DNA of 64,000 bases from Shewanella basaltis (GTDB lineage Bacteria > Pseudomonadota > Gammaproteobacteria > Enterobacterales > Shewanellaceae): NCBI RefSeq assembly GCF_023283885.1, contig NZ_JAKILA010000002.1, positions 283,826 through 347,825 on the forward strand, given 5' to 3'. Of the stretch, positions 9,588 through 18,617 are shown piece by piece. The notes under the pieces were generated by a model. It was given only the letters and a program-made list of their open reading frames with translations. It did not search any database and was not told where the DNA came from. Both the position numbers and the translations under genes were made by a program. Positions within the stretch are counted from its first letter, which is position 1. The number at the start of each line of letters is the position of its first letter.

Positions 9588-9618
9588 TGCTCGACTACAT
9601 GGCTGTATGGGTACATAG

Positions 9619-10017
9619 ATGGGTGATGAATTGTTAATTGCAGCACTAGTTTGCGTGGTAGGCTGCCTGGGCATGGTGCTTTATTTACAGAAACAATCAC
9701 GCAAGTTAAAAACCAAAGTTGACGCTTTAACGGTTTTGGTCAAAGAAAGTGATCGTCAACGTGAAACCGTAAAGCGTGAATTGCATGAACTTCGAAGCGG
9801 TACTATTGGGGTTGGTCGTCGTGTTCTTGAGTTAGAGAAAAAGCTCTCCCAGCAGTCAGACAAGCTCGAAGAAGCCAGTCAACAAGACCCACAAGCTAAG
9901 TTATATTCTCGCGCTGTTAAAATGGTGGGCTTAGGGGCTGGAGTGGAAGAGTTAATGCAAGAGTGTGAGTTACCTAAAGCAGAGGCTGAACTGATTTTGC
10001 GATTGCATAGAAAATAA
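9619..10017 (+). CDS. DUF2802 single-pass membrane protein with coiled coil
   Basis: 132 residues. An N-terminal transmembrane helix (ELLIAALVCVVGCLGMVLYLQ) is followed by a charged coiled coil (about 30-90) and a C-terminal helix-turn-helix-like segment (YSRAVKMVGLGAGVEELMQECELPKAEAELILRLH) typical of DUF2802. Genes of this family sit directly after cheW in Vibrio, Shewanella and Pseudomonas, but their function is not established. It lies between two terminators, so it may be expressed partly by read-through or from its own promoter. Confidence 0.83.
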   Translation: MGDELLIAALVCVVGCLGMVLYLQKQSRKLKTKVDALTVLVKESDRQRETVKRELHELRSGTIGVGRRVLELEKKLSQQSDKLEEASQQDPQAKLYSRAVKMVGLGAGVEELMQECELPKAEAELILRLHRK

Positions 10018-10037
10018 TCATTACAACGAGTGAAATA

Positions 10038-10068
10038 AAAACGCCATCAAATTTGATGGCGCTTTTAT
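10038..10068. terminator. Bidirectional terminator between converging genes
   Basis: Near-perfect stem ACGCCATCAA / TTTGATGGCG at 10041-10061, flanked by A-run on the left and TTTTATTT on the right, so it can serve both the DUF2802 gene (+) and the RNA methyltransferase gene (-), which converge here. Confidence 0.85.
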
Positions 10069-10086
10069 TTACCTATGATTCAGTAT

Positions 10087-11448
10087 CTACTTGCGGCGCA
10101 TTTTAGCGACAAACATCCCATCGCTGTCAGCAATTTGCGGCCATATAGTGAGCATGTTGCACAACTGAGCTGTAAATGGATGAACTACTGGCACTAATTC
10201 AAATTCATTGGTTTGCGCTAAAAATGCTTCAACCACCTGCTCGTTTTCGCTAGGTGACAATGAGCAGGTTGCATACACTAACTGCCCTCCTGATCTCACT
10301 GCAGCAGCACTGCGGGTTAAAATATCAAGTTGTAACGCAGGTTTATCGTTCACCGCACTGGCATCATCTAACCAACGCATATCCGGATTACGTCGCCAGG
10401 TACCTGTACAGCTACAAGGCGCATCAACCAACACACCATCAAATGTGCCAGGGTTAACCGGTAAGGCATCCGATGTCCACGGCGCGATTGTAATATTATT
10501 AAAGCCTGCACGTTTCACTCGTTTATTGAGTTCTTCTAATGGCTTGTTACGGATGTCAGACGAGGTAATTGTGCCCTGACTTTGCAGATCTTGTTGTAAC
10601 ATCAATGAACGTAACTGTAAGGTTTTACCTCCTGCGCCGCTACATGCATCCCACCACATTTGATCGGCTTGAGGTTGACATATTTGGCCAATAACTTGCG
10701 AGGCTAAATCTTGGATTTCAATGTGCCCTTGCTTGTAAACATCAATAGCGTTGAGATTGAGGCTTTTGTGACCGAGGCTAATGGCGTCAGGAAAGTATTG
10801 ACTAGCAATGGCGTCAACTCCGGCTTTATTCAGTTGCGCAAGGGCAGCGGTGGTCTTCATGCTCTGCACACGAGCCCATATTGGCGGGCGACTGGTCATA
10901 GCTTCTACGACTGCGAGCTCATCGGCGGTTGTAATAGGGCAGGTTTGCCAGAACCAGCTAGGCAGTAAATCACTCGGTTGACAGGCGGTTAGGCCTGAAA
11001 GCGACGTAAATAACGCAAGTTTGTCACTAATGTTGCCGCTGTTTGTTCTTGGTATTTCTGTTGGCGTCCACGCGGCAATTAAATCCCATGCTTGAGTGAT
11101 ATCGTGCCAAGCATGTTGTTCAAGTGCAGCGCAAGCGCTTAACTGTCTAAACCATGTCACGTGGGGTTGCTCGCTTTGTAACTGACTTAACCAGCCCCAC
11201 CAACGGAACAAACCAAACAAACTTTCGCGGATAACACGTCTGTCTTTTGAACCATGCTTTTTGTTTTCCCGAAAGTATTGTCCAATAATCCTATCGGCAG
11301 GCATTTTGCTGCCCATGACCTGGTTAAACAGCATTTCAATGGTGCTGGCATAACTCAGTGCACGTTTTTGTGCAGGTGTGCTGATATCAATATCAACGCT
11401 GTCATTTATAACAGACAGAAAGGGTTTAGCAGAATATGTTTGACTCAT
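10087..11448 (-). CDS. RsmB/NOP2/Sun-family RNA (cytosine-5) methyltransferase
   Basis: About 453 residues. The C-terminal Rossmann domain has the SAM site (DACSGAGGKTLQL), motif IV with the first catalytic cysteine (VDAPCSCTGTWRRNPD) and motif VI with the second (YATCSLSPSENE). The N-terminal part resembles the helical NusB-like region of the RsmB/Fmu group. It would make m5C in rRNA or tRNA; the exact base cannot be read from sequence. The frame extends 39 codons upstream of the chosen ATG at 11448 (MSQTYSAKPF), which has an AGG ribosome site; the upstream residues look non-coding. Confidence 0.9.
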   Translation of the reverse strand: MSQTYSAKPFLSVINDSVDIDISTPAQKRALSYASTIEMLFNQVMGSKMPADRIIGQYFRENKKHGSKDRRVIRESLFGLFRWWGWLSQLQSEQPHVTWFRQLSACAALEQHAWHDITQAWDLIAAWTPTEIPRTNSGNISDKLALFTSLSGLTACQPSDLLPSWFWQTCPITTADELAVVEAMTSRPPIWARVQSMKTTAALAQLNKAGVDAIASQYFPDAISLGHKSLNLNAIDVYKQGHIEIQDLASQVIGQICQPQADQMWWDACSGAGGKTLQLRSLMLQQDLQSQGTITSSDIRNKPLEELNKRVKRAGFNNITIAPWTSDALPVNPGTFDGVLVDAPCSCTGTWRRNPDMRWLDDASAVNDKPALQLDILTRSAAAVRSGGQLVYATCSLSPSENEQVVEAFLAQTNEFELVPVVHPFTAQLCNMLTIWPQIADSDGMFVAKMRRK

Positions 11449-11583
11449 TAAATAACCTGAAGTGACTAAATAGCAACAGTATTGGTGCAACGTAATGCAA
11501 TATGGCGCTAGTTTACCATGCCTTGTGGCGAAAACCGCATTGGTCTGCGGAGTTAGTTGCGGCAACTAAAAATGTGGTTTGGG

Positions 11584-12255
11584 TTAAAAATCTAACGATA
11601 AGGCAAAACACAAGTAGGCCATCAATGAGCGGGTTTGCTCAAACTCGTTACTGCAAAATGCGACAAAGTCTTCACTGCAAACTTGTGCTTTAGTGACGGC
11701 TTTAATGGCAATAAAGTCTTTACGTTTAAGCTCATCAATTAATGGGTGTTGGCTGTCAAATCCCCGTGGTGGCCTAACTAAACTGTCACCCGTTAATTCA
11801 AAGCCAGCTTGTTTTAACGCTGCTAAGGCTTTTTGATAGCCGTTAGGGTTTTCATCAATGCAATGCCTTATGGCATTTAGTGCTTTGGCTTCGGGATGCC
11901 AAATACCCGCAGCAATAAAACACTCATCATTAGCCACATGCACATAAAACCCAGGGGCATGAACATCTTTTCCCTGAAAGTGCCTAAACTGAATACCAAC
12001 ATTGGTTTTGTATGGGGATTTATCTTTACTAAAGCGACTGTCCCGTTGTGGGCGCATTAAGCTGCCACCTACTTTTTTAGCGACTGCGGTAAACCGAGGT
12101 GATAGCGCTAAGATAGGGCCTTGCATTGCTTCTATAAAGTCTAGTGCAGGTGTGCGAACCTTGTTTTCATATTCGGCTTGATTTGCCTTAAACCATTCTC
12201 TGTCGTTGTTGTTTGCCAGTTGTTGTAAAAATTGAAAACTATGTGTGCTGAACAT
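11584..12255 (-). CDS. DUF2461 family protein
   Basis: About 223 residues matching the DUF2461/TIGR02453 family: FLQQLANNNDREWFKANQAEYE near the N-terminus, RFSKDKSPYKTNVGIQFRH in the middle, and GFYVHVANDECFIAAGIWHPE after it. The function of the family is not established. I choose the ATG at 12255 (MFSTHSFQFL), with AAAGG upstream, over an ATG 10 codons earlier. It is followed after 135 bases by the methyltransferase gene on the same strand; the gap argues for loose or separate transcription. Confidence 0.87.
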   Translation of the reverse strand: MFSTHSFQFLQQLANNNDREWFKANQAEYENKVRTPALDFIEAMQGPILALSPRFTAVAKKVGGSLMRPQRDSRFSKDKSPYKTNVGIQFRHFQGKDVHAPGFYVHVANDECFIAAGIWHPEAKALNAIRHCIDENPNGYQKALAALKQAGFELTGDSLVRPPRGFDSQHPLIDELKRKDFIAIKAVTKAQVCSEDFVAFCSNEFEQTRSLMAYLCFALSLDF

Positions 12256-13009
12256 GGCAGTACCTTTTAATATGATGAATGTCACTGCAATACACTTACT
12301 TGATGTGTAGTTGTTTTAGTGGTGCGGCAACAATGCATGTTAACCCAACGGCGTTGGAGTGCAATATCACCTAGAAGGCTATTATTTTAGATTAATCATG
12401 TCATTTAACCTGGGCGTTGGGAATCATTTATGCCTTGTTTTGGTCATGATTAGCGCGATTGCCTTGTTGACGCAACGTCTATTGTCATTTGGTGATGTTA
12501 ATTAGGGCGATTGAAATGCTTATTATTTAATCGGTTATTGTTTTTTGTGGCGTATATTGGCGATAATTTTACAATTAACTTATTTTTTTATGGCTTTGAA
12601 TGTGGTTTTTAATCTGCTGTAAGCTACTGAGTTGATAGTTTATTTTTTGTCCGAGATGAATGTTAGTTTGATATAAATAAGGATTTAGTGTTAAAATTGA
12701 TCTAAATACTGTTTTATCCTATTTTTGCTGTTAATTTTTGATGGCACCTTGATCGTAACTTCCCTAAATCACATTCATTCACATTGGTATAACATTTTTT
12801 CTGATTAACATGTTAGTGTGTTCAGTGTGGCTTAGTGGCGCTCAACGTTAGCTGGTTTTAATTATTTGGTTGGCGAGAATAGATTGAACAAGGTCACATT
12901 GATGATAACAAAGTCACAGCTTGATGGTATTACAGTACATAATCATAAATAGTTTTTATGGATAGATTACACTCTGGAATGAAAATTCCTCTACAAGAAA
13001 GGATTGACC
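12256..13009. other. AT-rich intergenic region, no gene seen
   Basis: About 750 bases between the DUF2461 gene (-) and the retropepsin-like gene (+), with many stops in all frames. It holds an interrupted palindrome CCAACG-G-CGTTGG at 12345-12357 and long T/A tracts around 12530-12730. It must contain divergent promoters, but I cannot place a convincing -35/-10 pair. An AGAAAGGA ribosome site lies just before the gene at 13010. Confidence 0.5.
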
Positions 13010-13441
13010 ATGACTGAACACTCCCTCGGTATAGTGGGTTGGCGAGAATGGGGCACTTTTCCTGAGATTGGCAACGAAAGAGTCAAAATCAAAGTGGATA
13101 CTGGTGCAAAAACGTCCTGTTTGCATGCGTTTAAGATTAAACCGTTCCAAAAAAATAAACAAAAGTGGGTCCGAGTTTGGCTTCATCCGGAGCAAGACTC
13201 AGATCGTGAAGTAGTGTGCGAATTCCCTGTATTTGATCGCCGAGCAGTCAGTGACTCTGGCGGACATGTGACTAACCGCTACGTGATACAGACACCGATT
13301 ATTATTGGTGACCAACAATTCGACATCGAGCTGACCTTAACAAACAGAGATAACATGAAATTTAGAATGTTACTTGGTCGACGCGCGTTAGAAGGGCGTT
13401 TTTTGGTTAATTCAGCCGAGTCATATTTAGCAGGAGAGTAG
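13010..13441 (+). CDS. RimB-like retropepsin-fold 'ATP-dependent zinc protease' family protein
   Basis: 143 residues of the COG4067/pfam05618 family. The key motif is [12 protein letters not shown] near residue 30, the Asp-Thr-Gly signature of retropepsin-like aspartic proteases, despite the family's older 'zinc protease' name. In Pseudomonas, rimB of this family is co-transcribed with rimK and modulates RimK activity on ribosomal protein S6. Here it is 4 bases upstream of rimK, so the same partnership is likely. The ATG at 13010 has a good AAAGGA site; a TTG six bases earlier is unlikely. Confidence 0.87.
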   Translation: MTEHSLGIVGWREWGTFPEIGNERVKIKVDTGAKTSCLHAFKIKPFQKNKQKWVRVWLHPEQDSDREVVCEFPVFDRRAVSDSGGHVTNRYVIQTPIIIGDQQFDIELTLTNRDNMKFRMLLGRRALEGRFLVNSAESYLAGE

Positions 13442-13445
13442 CAAC

Positions 13446-14351
13446 ATGCAAATCGCCATTATGTCGAGAAATCGCAATCTTTATTCAACAAGTCGGCTCA
13501 AAGAAGCGGCAGAAGCCCGCGGCCATACGATTAAGATTGTTGACCCGCTTAAATGTTATATGAACATCAACATGAATGCGCCGAGCATCCATGTTCGCGG
13601 TGAAGAACTGCCAAAGTTTGACGCGGTCATTCCTCGTATCGGCGCGTCTGTGACCTTTTATGGTACCGCGGTTTTACGTCAGTTTGAGATGATGGGAACA
13701 CACCCATTAAACGAGTCTGTTGCCATTACTCGCTCGCGGGACAAGCTACGTTCATTGCAACTTTTGTCACGTAAAAACATTGGCTTGCCAATTACTGGAT
13801 TTGCGAATCAGCCAGCTGATGTGCCTGATTTATTAGACATGGTTGGTGGGGCTCCTTGTGTGATTAAATTACTCGAGGGCACGCAAGGCATTGGTGTGGT
13901 GTTAGCTGAAACACGTAAAGCAGCAGAATCTGTTATTGAAGCCTTTATGGGCCTAAAAGCCAACATTATGGTGCAAGAATACATTGCTGAGGCGGGCGGT
14001 GCTGATATTCGCTGTTTTGTGATTGGTGATCGTGTGATTGCTGCCATGAAACGCCAAGCGTTACCTGGTGAGTTTCGTTCAAATTTACACCGTGGTGGTT
14101 CTGCCAGCATTGTAAAATTAACTCCAGAAGAGCGCTCAACAGCATTACGTGCAGCTAAAACCATGGGATTAAATGTCGCAGGTGTTGATATTCTAAGGTC
14201 AAAGCACGGTCCATTAGTGATGGAAGTGAACTCTTCTCCAGGACTTGAAGGCATTGAAAAAGCGACAGGTATTGACGTTGCAGATAAAATCATCCAATTT
14301 ATCGAAAAAAATGTAAAGCCTACTAGCGCAAAGACCAAAGGAGTCGGTTAA
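13446..14351 (+). CDS. rimK: RimK ATP-grasp ligase, alpha-L-glutamate ligase of ribosomal protein S6
   Basis: 301 residues, the normal RimK length. Family landmarks are [27 protein letters not shown] at the N-terminus, the ATP-grasp loop [35 protein letters not shown], and the metal-binding end [14 protein letters not shown]. RimK adds glutamates to the C-terminus of S6 and can make poly-glutamate. It lies between the retropepsin-like gene and the aspartoacylase-like gene and overlaps the latter by one base (TAATG). The three probably act as one modification pathway. Confidence 0.94.
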   Translation: MQIAIMSRNRNLYSTSRLKEAAEARGHTIKIVDPLKCYMNINMNAPSIHVRGEELPKFDAVIPRIGASVTFYGTAVLRQFEMMGTHPLNESVAITRSRDKLRSLQLLSRKNIGLPITGFANQPADVPDLLDMVGGAPCVIKLLEGTQGIGVVLAETRKAAESVIEAFMGLKANIMVQEYIAEAGGADIRCFVIGDRVIAAMKRQALPGEFRSNLHRGGSASIVKLTPEERSTALRAAKTMGLNVAGVDILRSKHGPLVMEVNSSPGLEGIEKATGIDVADKIIQFIEKNVKPTSAKTKGVG

Positions 14352-15361
14352 TGGCAAAAAAGCACGAACCGTTTGTTATCGGTGACGTATCAGTGACTGC
14401 TGGAACACAACTGAGTGTCAAGCTACCTGCTGCAAAACTGTATAACGATACACCAATGGATTTGCATGTTGAAGTGTTTCACGGCACTAAACCTGGGCCC
14501 ACATTACTTGTGTGCGCAGCTATTCATGGTGATGAGTTAAATGGCATTGAGATATGTCGACGCTTGCTCGGTCGTGTGAATGCTAAAACCTTAACTGGCA
14601 CCTTGTTAGTTGTCCCCATTGTTAACGTATTTGGCTTTATTCAGCAATCACGTTACCTGCCAGATCGTCGGGACTTAAACCGTTGTTTTCCAGGCTCTGC
14701 TAAAGGGGCGTTAGCGAGTCGCTTGGCCTATTTGTTTAGCAGCATGTTAGTGAAACGCGCAACTCATATTGTTGATTTGCATACAGGAGCCATTCACCGC
14801 GAAAATTTACCGCAAATTCGTTGTGATACTGACGATGAAACCATGCTCGCGATGGCAAACGCCTTTGGTGCGCCAGTGGTGATGTCTTCAAAAGCACGTG
14901 ATGGCTCTATGCGTGGTTATGCTAATAGTCTTAATATTCCGTGTATTTTATATGAAGCCGGAGAAGCTTTACGCTTTAGTGATATATCAATTAAATCTGG
15001 CTTAAGTGGTGTACTTAATGTCATGCGATGTATTGGTATGCTAAAAGGTAAGGTTAAAGCGACTCACAGTGTTAACGCCAGCCGCAGTTATTGGGTACGC
15101 AGTGAAGCTGATGGATTAGTTAATATAAAACTGAAACTCGGTGAGCGAGTCTCCAAAGGGCAGGTGTTAGCTAACATTGTAAACCCTTTGGGCGGTGAGC
15201 CATTCTCACTTTTGGCTCCGACAGATGGAATTATCATTGGCAACAGTAATATACCTGTAACCAATGAAGGTGAAGCGTTATTCCATATTGCCCAATTTAG
15301 TGGCGATGAAATTGAAATTATCAACGATAATCTCGATGACTTTATGCAGGAATATGCATAA
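14351..15361 (+). CDS. Succinylglutamate desuccinylase/aspartoacylase-family zinc hydrolase
   Basis: 336-residue M14-like metallo-hydrolase. Zinc ligands are visible in AAIHGDELNGIE (H-x2-E) and VDLHTGAIH; RRDLNRCFPG is the conserved Arg-containing substrate motif. A C-terminal ~80-residue beta-rich domain (YWVRSEADGLVNI onward) resembles a biotinyl/lipoyl-like fold. The family removes acyl or aminoacyl groups from amino acids. Its one-base overlap with rimK suggests that it acts on a RimK product or substrate, for example trimming added glutamates; this is inference. It ends before a strong terminator. Confidence 0.87.
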   Translation: MAKKHEPFVIGDVSVTAGTQLSVKLPAAKLYNDTPMDLHVEVFHGTKPGPTLLVCAAIHGDELNGIEICRRLLGRVNAKTLTGTLLVVPIVNVFGFIQQSRYLPDRRDLNRCFPGSAKGALASRLAYLFSSMLVKRATHIVDLHTGAIHRENLPQIRCDTDDETMLAMANAFGAPVVMSSKARDGSMRGYANSLNIPCILYEAGEALRFSDISIKSGLSGVLNVMRCIGMLKGKVKATHSVNASRSYWVRSEADGLVNIKLKLGERVSKGQVLANIVNPLGGEPFSLLAPTDGIIIGNSNIPVTNEGEALFHIAQFSGDEIEIINDNLDDFMQEYA

Positions 15362-15396
15362 CCTGACACATAACACCCTCAAATGATGTTGACTGT

Positions 15397-15429
15397 AATG
15401 GCGTGGAAAGTATTCCACGCCATTTTTTT
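15397..15429 (+). terminator. Rho-independent terminator after the rimK operon
   Basis: Stem AATGGCGTGGAA / TTCCACGCCATT with a 4-base loop, followed by a run of T. It is 36 bases downstream of the aspartoacylase-like gene. Confidence 0.92.
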
Positions 15430-15445
15430 ACCCTAATGCTAGGGC

Positions 15446-15665
15446 CTGTTGATCTTTCAAGGTTGTTTTTGCAGCGAATGGTTGGCCATTACTCATATAC
15501 AAGTGCGCGGCAGAGACTTTGAGGTGTAGTTATTCTACATAAAAAGTCGATAACGCAGTAAAAATGATCAACAAACGCTGCCCACAGGGTTCGGCTAAAA
15601 ACGTTTTACTCTTTGTTGAACGATGCTTTACAAATAAAGAGTTGCTTAGGTGACTAGGCTACAAT
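15446..15665. repeat. Intergenic inverted-repeat element, family A copy 1
   Basis: Arms TGTTGATC (15447-15454) and GATCAACA (15566-15573) enclose ~111 bases. A conserved right-hand tail follows (GCTGCCCACAGGG, then GGCTAAAAACG, then TTTACAAATAAAGAGTTGC). A diverged relative lies at 16031-16225, with matching blocks in the same order. No reading frame is carried. It looks like a short non-autonomous or structured repeat. Confidence 0.6.
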
Positions 15666-15711
15666 CCATTCGCCTCGATTAAAAACATATCAGCGTAGAT
15701 TTCAAATTTGA

Positions 15712-15834
15712 ATGCATCATGTTGGGCTATTTGTAGCATCAAGATTAACCAGAGTTGGAGTTAATCAGTTTATTGTTGGCACTCTAGGAGATGAAGACGC
15801 AAAAAAATTAGCGTATAGCATTTTGTATATTTAA
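15712..15834 (+). pseudogene. Possible gene remnant (40 codons)
   Basis: An ATG-to-TAA frame of 40 codons whose second half reads like real protein (NQFIVGTLGDEDAKKLAYS then a hydrophobic end). It lacks a clear ribosome site and sits between two copies of an intergenic repeat. It may be the C-terminal remnant of a decayed gene or a small gene. I do not recognise the family. Confidence 0.25.
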
Positions 15835-16030
15835 CATTTTTGTATGCAACTTAATTGTAAAAATTCAAGAAGATACTACACTTAAACTTAGTAAAAGTAC
15901 GGTTATACATTTACATTATTTCACGCTATATTATGAATTGGTAATTAATGTTTTTATCCCAATCTTTTGAACAGCATAATTGTAGTGTTAGCTCGGGATT
16001 GTTGAACTGTAAAGGTTATTTTGTCGTAAA

Positions 16031-16225
16031 TTGTTGGCTATGGCGCATGCTCGAAGTGTAGGAGCGTTGTGATTTAATATTAAAAAGGTGCTAACGCCTT
16101 AACAATGGCCAACAAATGCAGCCCATGATGGGCAGCTAAAAACGGTTTTTCTGTGCAGAGTGTATTTTGGCAAAGCATAAATTGCTTTGGTGTTTAACAC
16201 TATTGGCACCGAGTGACGCGTTGCT
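16031..16225. repeat. Intergenic inverted-repeat element, family A copy 2
   Basis: Arms TTGTTGGC (16031-16038) and GCCAACAA (16108-16115) enclose ~69 bases. The right-hand tail (GCAGCCCATGATGGGCAGC, then TAAAAACGG, then AAAGCATAAATTGC) aligns with that of the copy at 15446. Arm sequences differ between copies but stay self-complementary. Confidence 0.58.
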
Positions 16226-16334
16226 AACTCAAATAACATTCAGCTCACCAAGATAGCCAAACCCAAGCTAGCTTGATTACTGATGGTAAAAGATTAATCC
16301 TAAACAATACTCAAAGACAAGGAAGTCGGTGCCT

Positions 16335-17918
16335 ATGCGTAATAATCAACCCGTTACTCAAAAACAATTTCATTTTGATGATAATCTTCGCCTTATTTCT
16401 GGAACCGATTTACGGGGCCATATCACTTATTGCAATGATGCGTTTGTTGAAGTCAGTGGTTTTGACAGAGATGAATTAATCGGAAAACCACATAACATAG
16501 TGCGCCATCCTGATATGCCCAGTGAGATTTTTAAAGCAATGTGGGCTTGTATCTCTAGCGGTAAAGTGTGGATGGGGTTGGTAAAAAACAGACGTAAAAA
16601 TGGCGATCATTACTGGGTAAGTGCGTTTGTCACTCCTGTGTTTGAACACAATCAAGTTGTTGGTTATGAATCTGTTAGAGTGGTTGCTTTACCCTCAGAG
16701 ATTACTCGTGCTGAAGCTGCATATTCCCGTATAAAAGCACAAAAGCCCCCGCGGCCATTATCTGCAAAGATAAAACATCATACACTTAAATTACTGCCCG
16801 CTTGGCTGCCTATGTTAGTGCTCTGTGGTATTTTGTTTGAATTGTGGGGTGGCCTTGCAGGGTCAATAGGCCTGTTAACTATGGTTATTAGCTGTGGGTG
16901 GTTAGGCTATAAACAGCAACAAGACTGGTTCGAGGTGGTTCAACTTAATCCCAATTCGTTTAGTGATTTAACCGTTGCCGAAACCTATTTTGCTGATTTT
17001 GGTGCAAAGGCCCAAGCCAAGTTAGCCCTAGGTTGTGAAGTGGCGCGTTGCCGCACGGCAATGACACGTATTGAGGATGCGGCTAAATCCTTAGACGGTA
17101 TTGTTGAACATACGCAAGTTGAGGCTGAATCAACCGCAAAGGCTGTTGCGCTGCAAAGCGTTTCGACCCAACAAATTGCTTCAGCGATTACGCAAATGTC
17201 AACCGCCATTCAGGAGGTGTCAATTAATGTGGAACGCAATGCAGATAGCGCTAAAGATGCGTTAGAGAACGTTAATGAAGGCGCTAAACTGGCTGATCAA
17301 GCAAAACATTCTATTGATGAATTAAACTTATCGGTTGCCGACATAGCCACAACTGTTAGAGAGTTATCTGAGTCAACGGTTGAAATAGGTCAAGCTGCGA
17401 GCTTAATTTCTAGCATTGCCGATCAAACTAACCTGCTTGCACTAAATGCGGCCATTGAGGCTGCAAGAGCGGGTGAGCAAGGCCGAGGTTTTAGTGTGGT
17501 TGCAGATGAAGTGCGTTCTTTGGCATTAAAAACCCGTGAATCTACCGATAAAATTCATGGCATTGTTAATGTATTAACTAAACGGGCTGATAACGCTGTG
17601 CAGGTGTCGATTAAGGGGGAACAAGCTGCAACAAAAGGTGTTGAAATTGTTGATAAAACGAGAAATGCACTGTCTTCTATTAATCAATCAGTTGAGCAAA
17701 TTACCCACTTGACCTTAGAAATGTCTGCTGCCGTTGAACAGCAAAGTGCAGTGGCTGAGCATATTAACCAACAAATTATTGATATTGCTGATTCGGCTGA
17801 AATCACTAAAGAGTCGTCACAAAAATCATTGCACAATAGTAGTGAGTTAGGGCAAGCCGTATTGATGGTGCGCTCAATTATTCGCCGCTTTGCAGTGGGT
17901 ACCTTAGGTAAAAAATAA
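16335..17918 (+). CDS. Aer-like PAS-domain chemoreceptor (energy/redox taxis)
   Basis: About 527 residues. The N-terminal PAS domain matches Aer: [36 protein letters not shown] and [13 protein letters not shown], the FAD-binding fold of the E. coli sensor. A hydrophobic hairpin lies near residues 155-195 ([20 protein letters not shown] and the following stretch). The C-terminal MCP domain has the canonical tip ([20 protein letters not shown]). There is no large periplasmic domain, so it should read internal redox state and signal to CheA. I prefer the ATG at 16335 ([10 protein letters not shown]) to a GTG two codons earlier. It is monocistronic and followed by a palindromic element. Confidence 0.9.
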   Translation: MRNNQPVTQKQFHFDDNLRLISGTDLRGHITYCNDAFVEVSGFDRDELIGKPHNIVRHPDMPSEIFKAMWACISSGKVWMGLVKNRRKNGDHYWVSAFVTPVFEHNQVVGYESVRVVALPSEITRAEAAYSRIKAQKPPRPLSAKIKHHTLKLLPAWLPMLVLCGILFELWGGLAGSIGLLTMVISCGWLGYKQQQDWFEVVQLNPNSFSDLTVAETYFADFGAKAQAKLALGCEVARCRTAMTRIEDAAKSLDGIVEHTQVEAESTAKAVALQSVSTQQIASAITQMSTAIQEVSINVERNADSAKDALENVNEGAKLADQAKHSIDELNLSVADIATTVRELSESTVEIGQAASLISSIADQTNLLALNAAIEAARAGEQGRGFSVVADEVRSLALKTRESTDKIHGIVNVLTKRADNAVQVSIKGEQAATKGVEIVDKTRNALSSINQSVEQITHLTLEMSAAVEQQSAVAEHINQQIIDIADSAEITKESSQKSLHNSSELGQAVLMVRSIIRRFAVGTLGKK

Positions 17919-17930
17919 AAACGGCACTTT

Positions 17931-18138
17931 CTAATAAACCTGAGCTCGGGATATTGAATGCCTTTCAAACAGTCCTTTGCCCTGCTCACTGTGTTGAATC
18001 GACTTACAATAGGCTAGCTATTGACGCGTCAATTCGCCTTGTTAGCAGAACAAATGACAAGTTTGAAAGTGAGAGCGGGTAACATGTTGATTTTAAATAG
18101 TATAAGTTCATCCCTTATCCCGAACTCAGGTTAATAAG
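17931..18138. repeat. Long imperfect palindrome element, family B
   Basis: Terminal arms at 17931-17951 and 18118-18138 are complementary at 18 of 21 positions (core CCTGAGCTCGGGA against TCCCGAACTCAGG). Inner arms TTTCAAACAGTCCTTTG and CAAATGACAAGTTTGAAA also pair, and ATTGACGCGTCAAT lies near the centre. The ~208-base unit could fold into one long hairpin. No frame is carried. Confidence 0.65.
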
Positions 18139-18157
18139 GATTAGTATTACATACGAC

Positions 18158-18187
18158 AAGGCCAGGCTTTATTGCCTGGCCTTTTAT
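18158..18187 (+). terminator. Rho-independent terminator-like hairpin
   Basis: Stem AAGGCCAGGC / GCCTGGCCTT with a 6-base loop and a trailing TTATT. It lies 240 bases after the Aer-like gene, just past the family B palindrome, and may end transcription of the receptor gene. Confidence 0.75.
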
Positions 18188-18203
18188 TATGCTTTAGCAT
18201 CTT

Positions 18204-18468
18204 ATACCATTCCGCATTAATAAGTGACCACTCAGAATGCGTCCAGCGGTTTTTGATTAAGGCGTCGCTATGTAGTAATGGTTGTTCCCTTTCAAATAGC
18301 GAGAACGCAGAGCAAAAGCCGCTGGGGCATTCCTTTCAGGCGAGTTTTAAAAGGGCTTACACTGCGTTGCATGACTTCGAAAGAGAATAACTATTCATTC
18401 AGTCATTCGCCTTGTTTAAGCCCTTTTAAATTCTCGCTGAGAGATCACTTGCTAACGCGGAATGGTAT
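18204..18468. repeat. Terminal-inverted-repeat element, family C long copy (265 bp)
   Basis: Perfect 12-base ends ATACCATTCCGC (18204-18215) and GCGGAATGGTAT (18457-18468), with AAGTGA / TCACTT pairing just inside. Nested hairpins occur inside: CCAGCGGTTTTTG with AAAAGCCGCTGG, TCGCTAT with ATAGCGA, and TTTTAAAAGGGCTTA with AAGCCCTTTTAAA. A 58-base internally deleted relative is at 21566-21623. The structure is MITE-like. Confidence 0.75.
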
Positions 18469-18563
18469 TAATATTTTGATGATGGTCATTAACGGTCAGT
18501 GTTATACGTTGCTCAAACTATGTTGCCCTTTGGTTATGATATCAGCATGACGGCTCTATTTTT

Positions 18564-18591
18564 TAATCTCTAATCTCTAATCTCTAACCTC
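18564..18591. repeat. 7-base tandem repeat, four units
   Basis: TAATCTC repeated three times followed by TAACCTC, in the non-coding stretch downstream of the chemoreceptor gene on the minus strand. Confidence 0.8.
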
Positions 18592-18617
18592 TATTTTTAA
18601 GCACCAGCAGTTGGCTC

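Noticed and set aside
12640..12800. FNR or CRP-type operator in the AT-rich region before the rimK operon
   Set aside because: Half-sites such as TTGATC occur but without properly spaced partner halves.
12956..13195. 79-codon minus-strand frame over the start of the retropepsin-like gene
   Set aside because: Antisense to the conserved DTG region of a real gene; no family resemblance.
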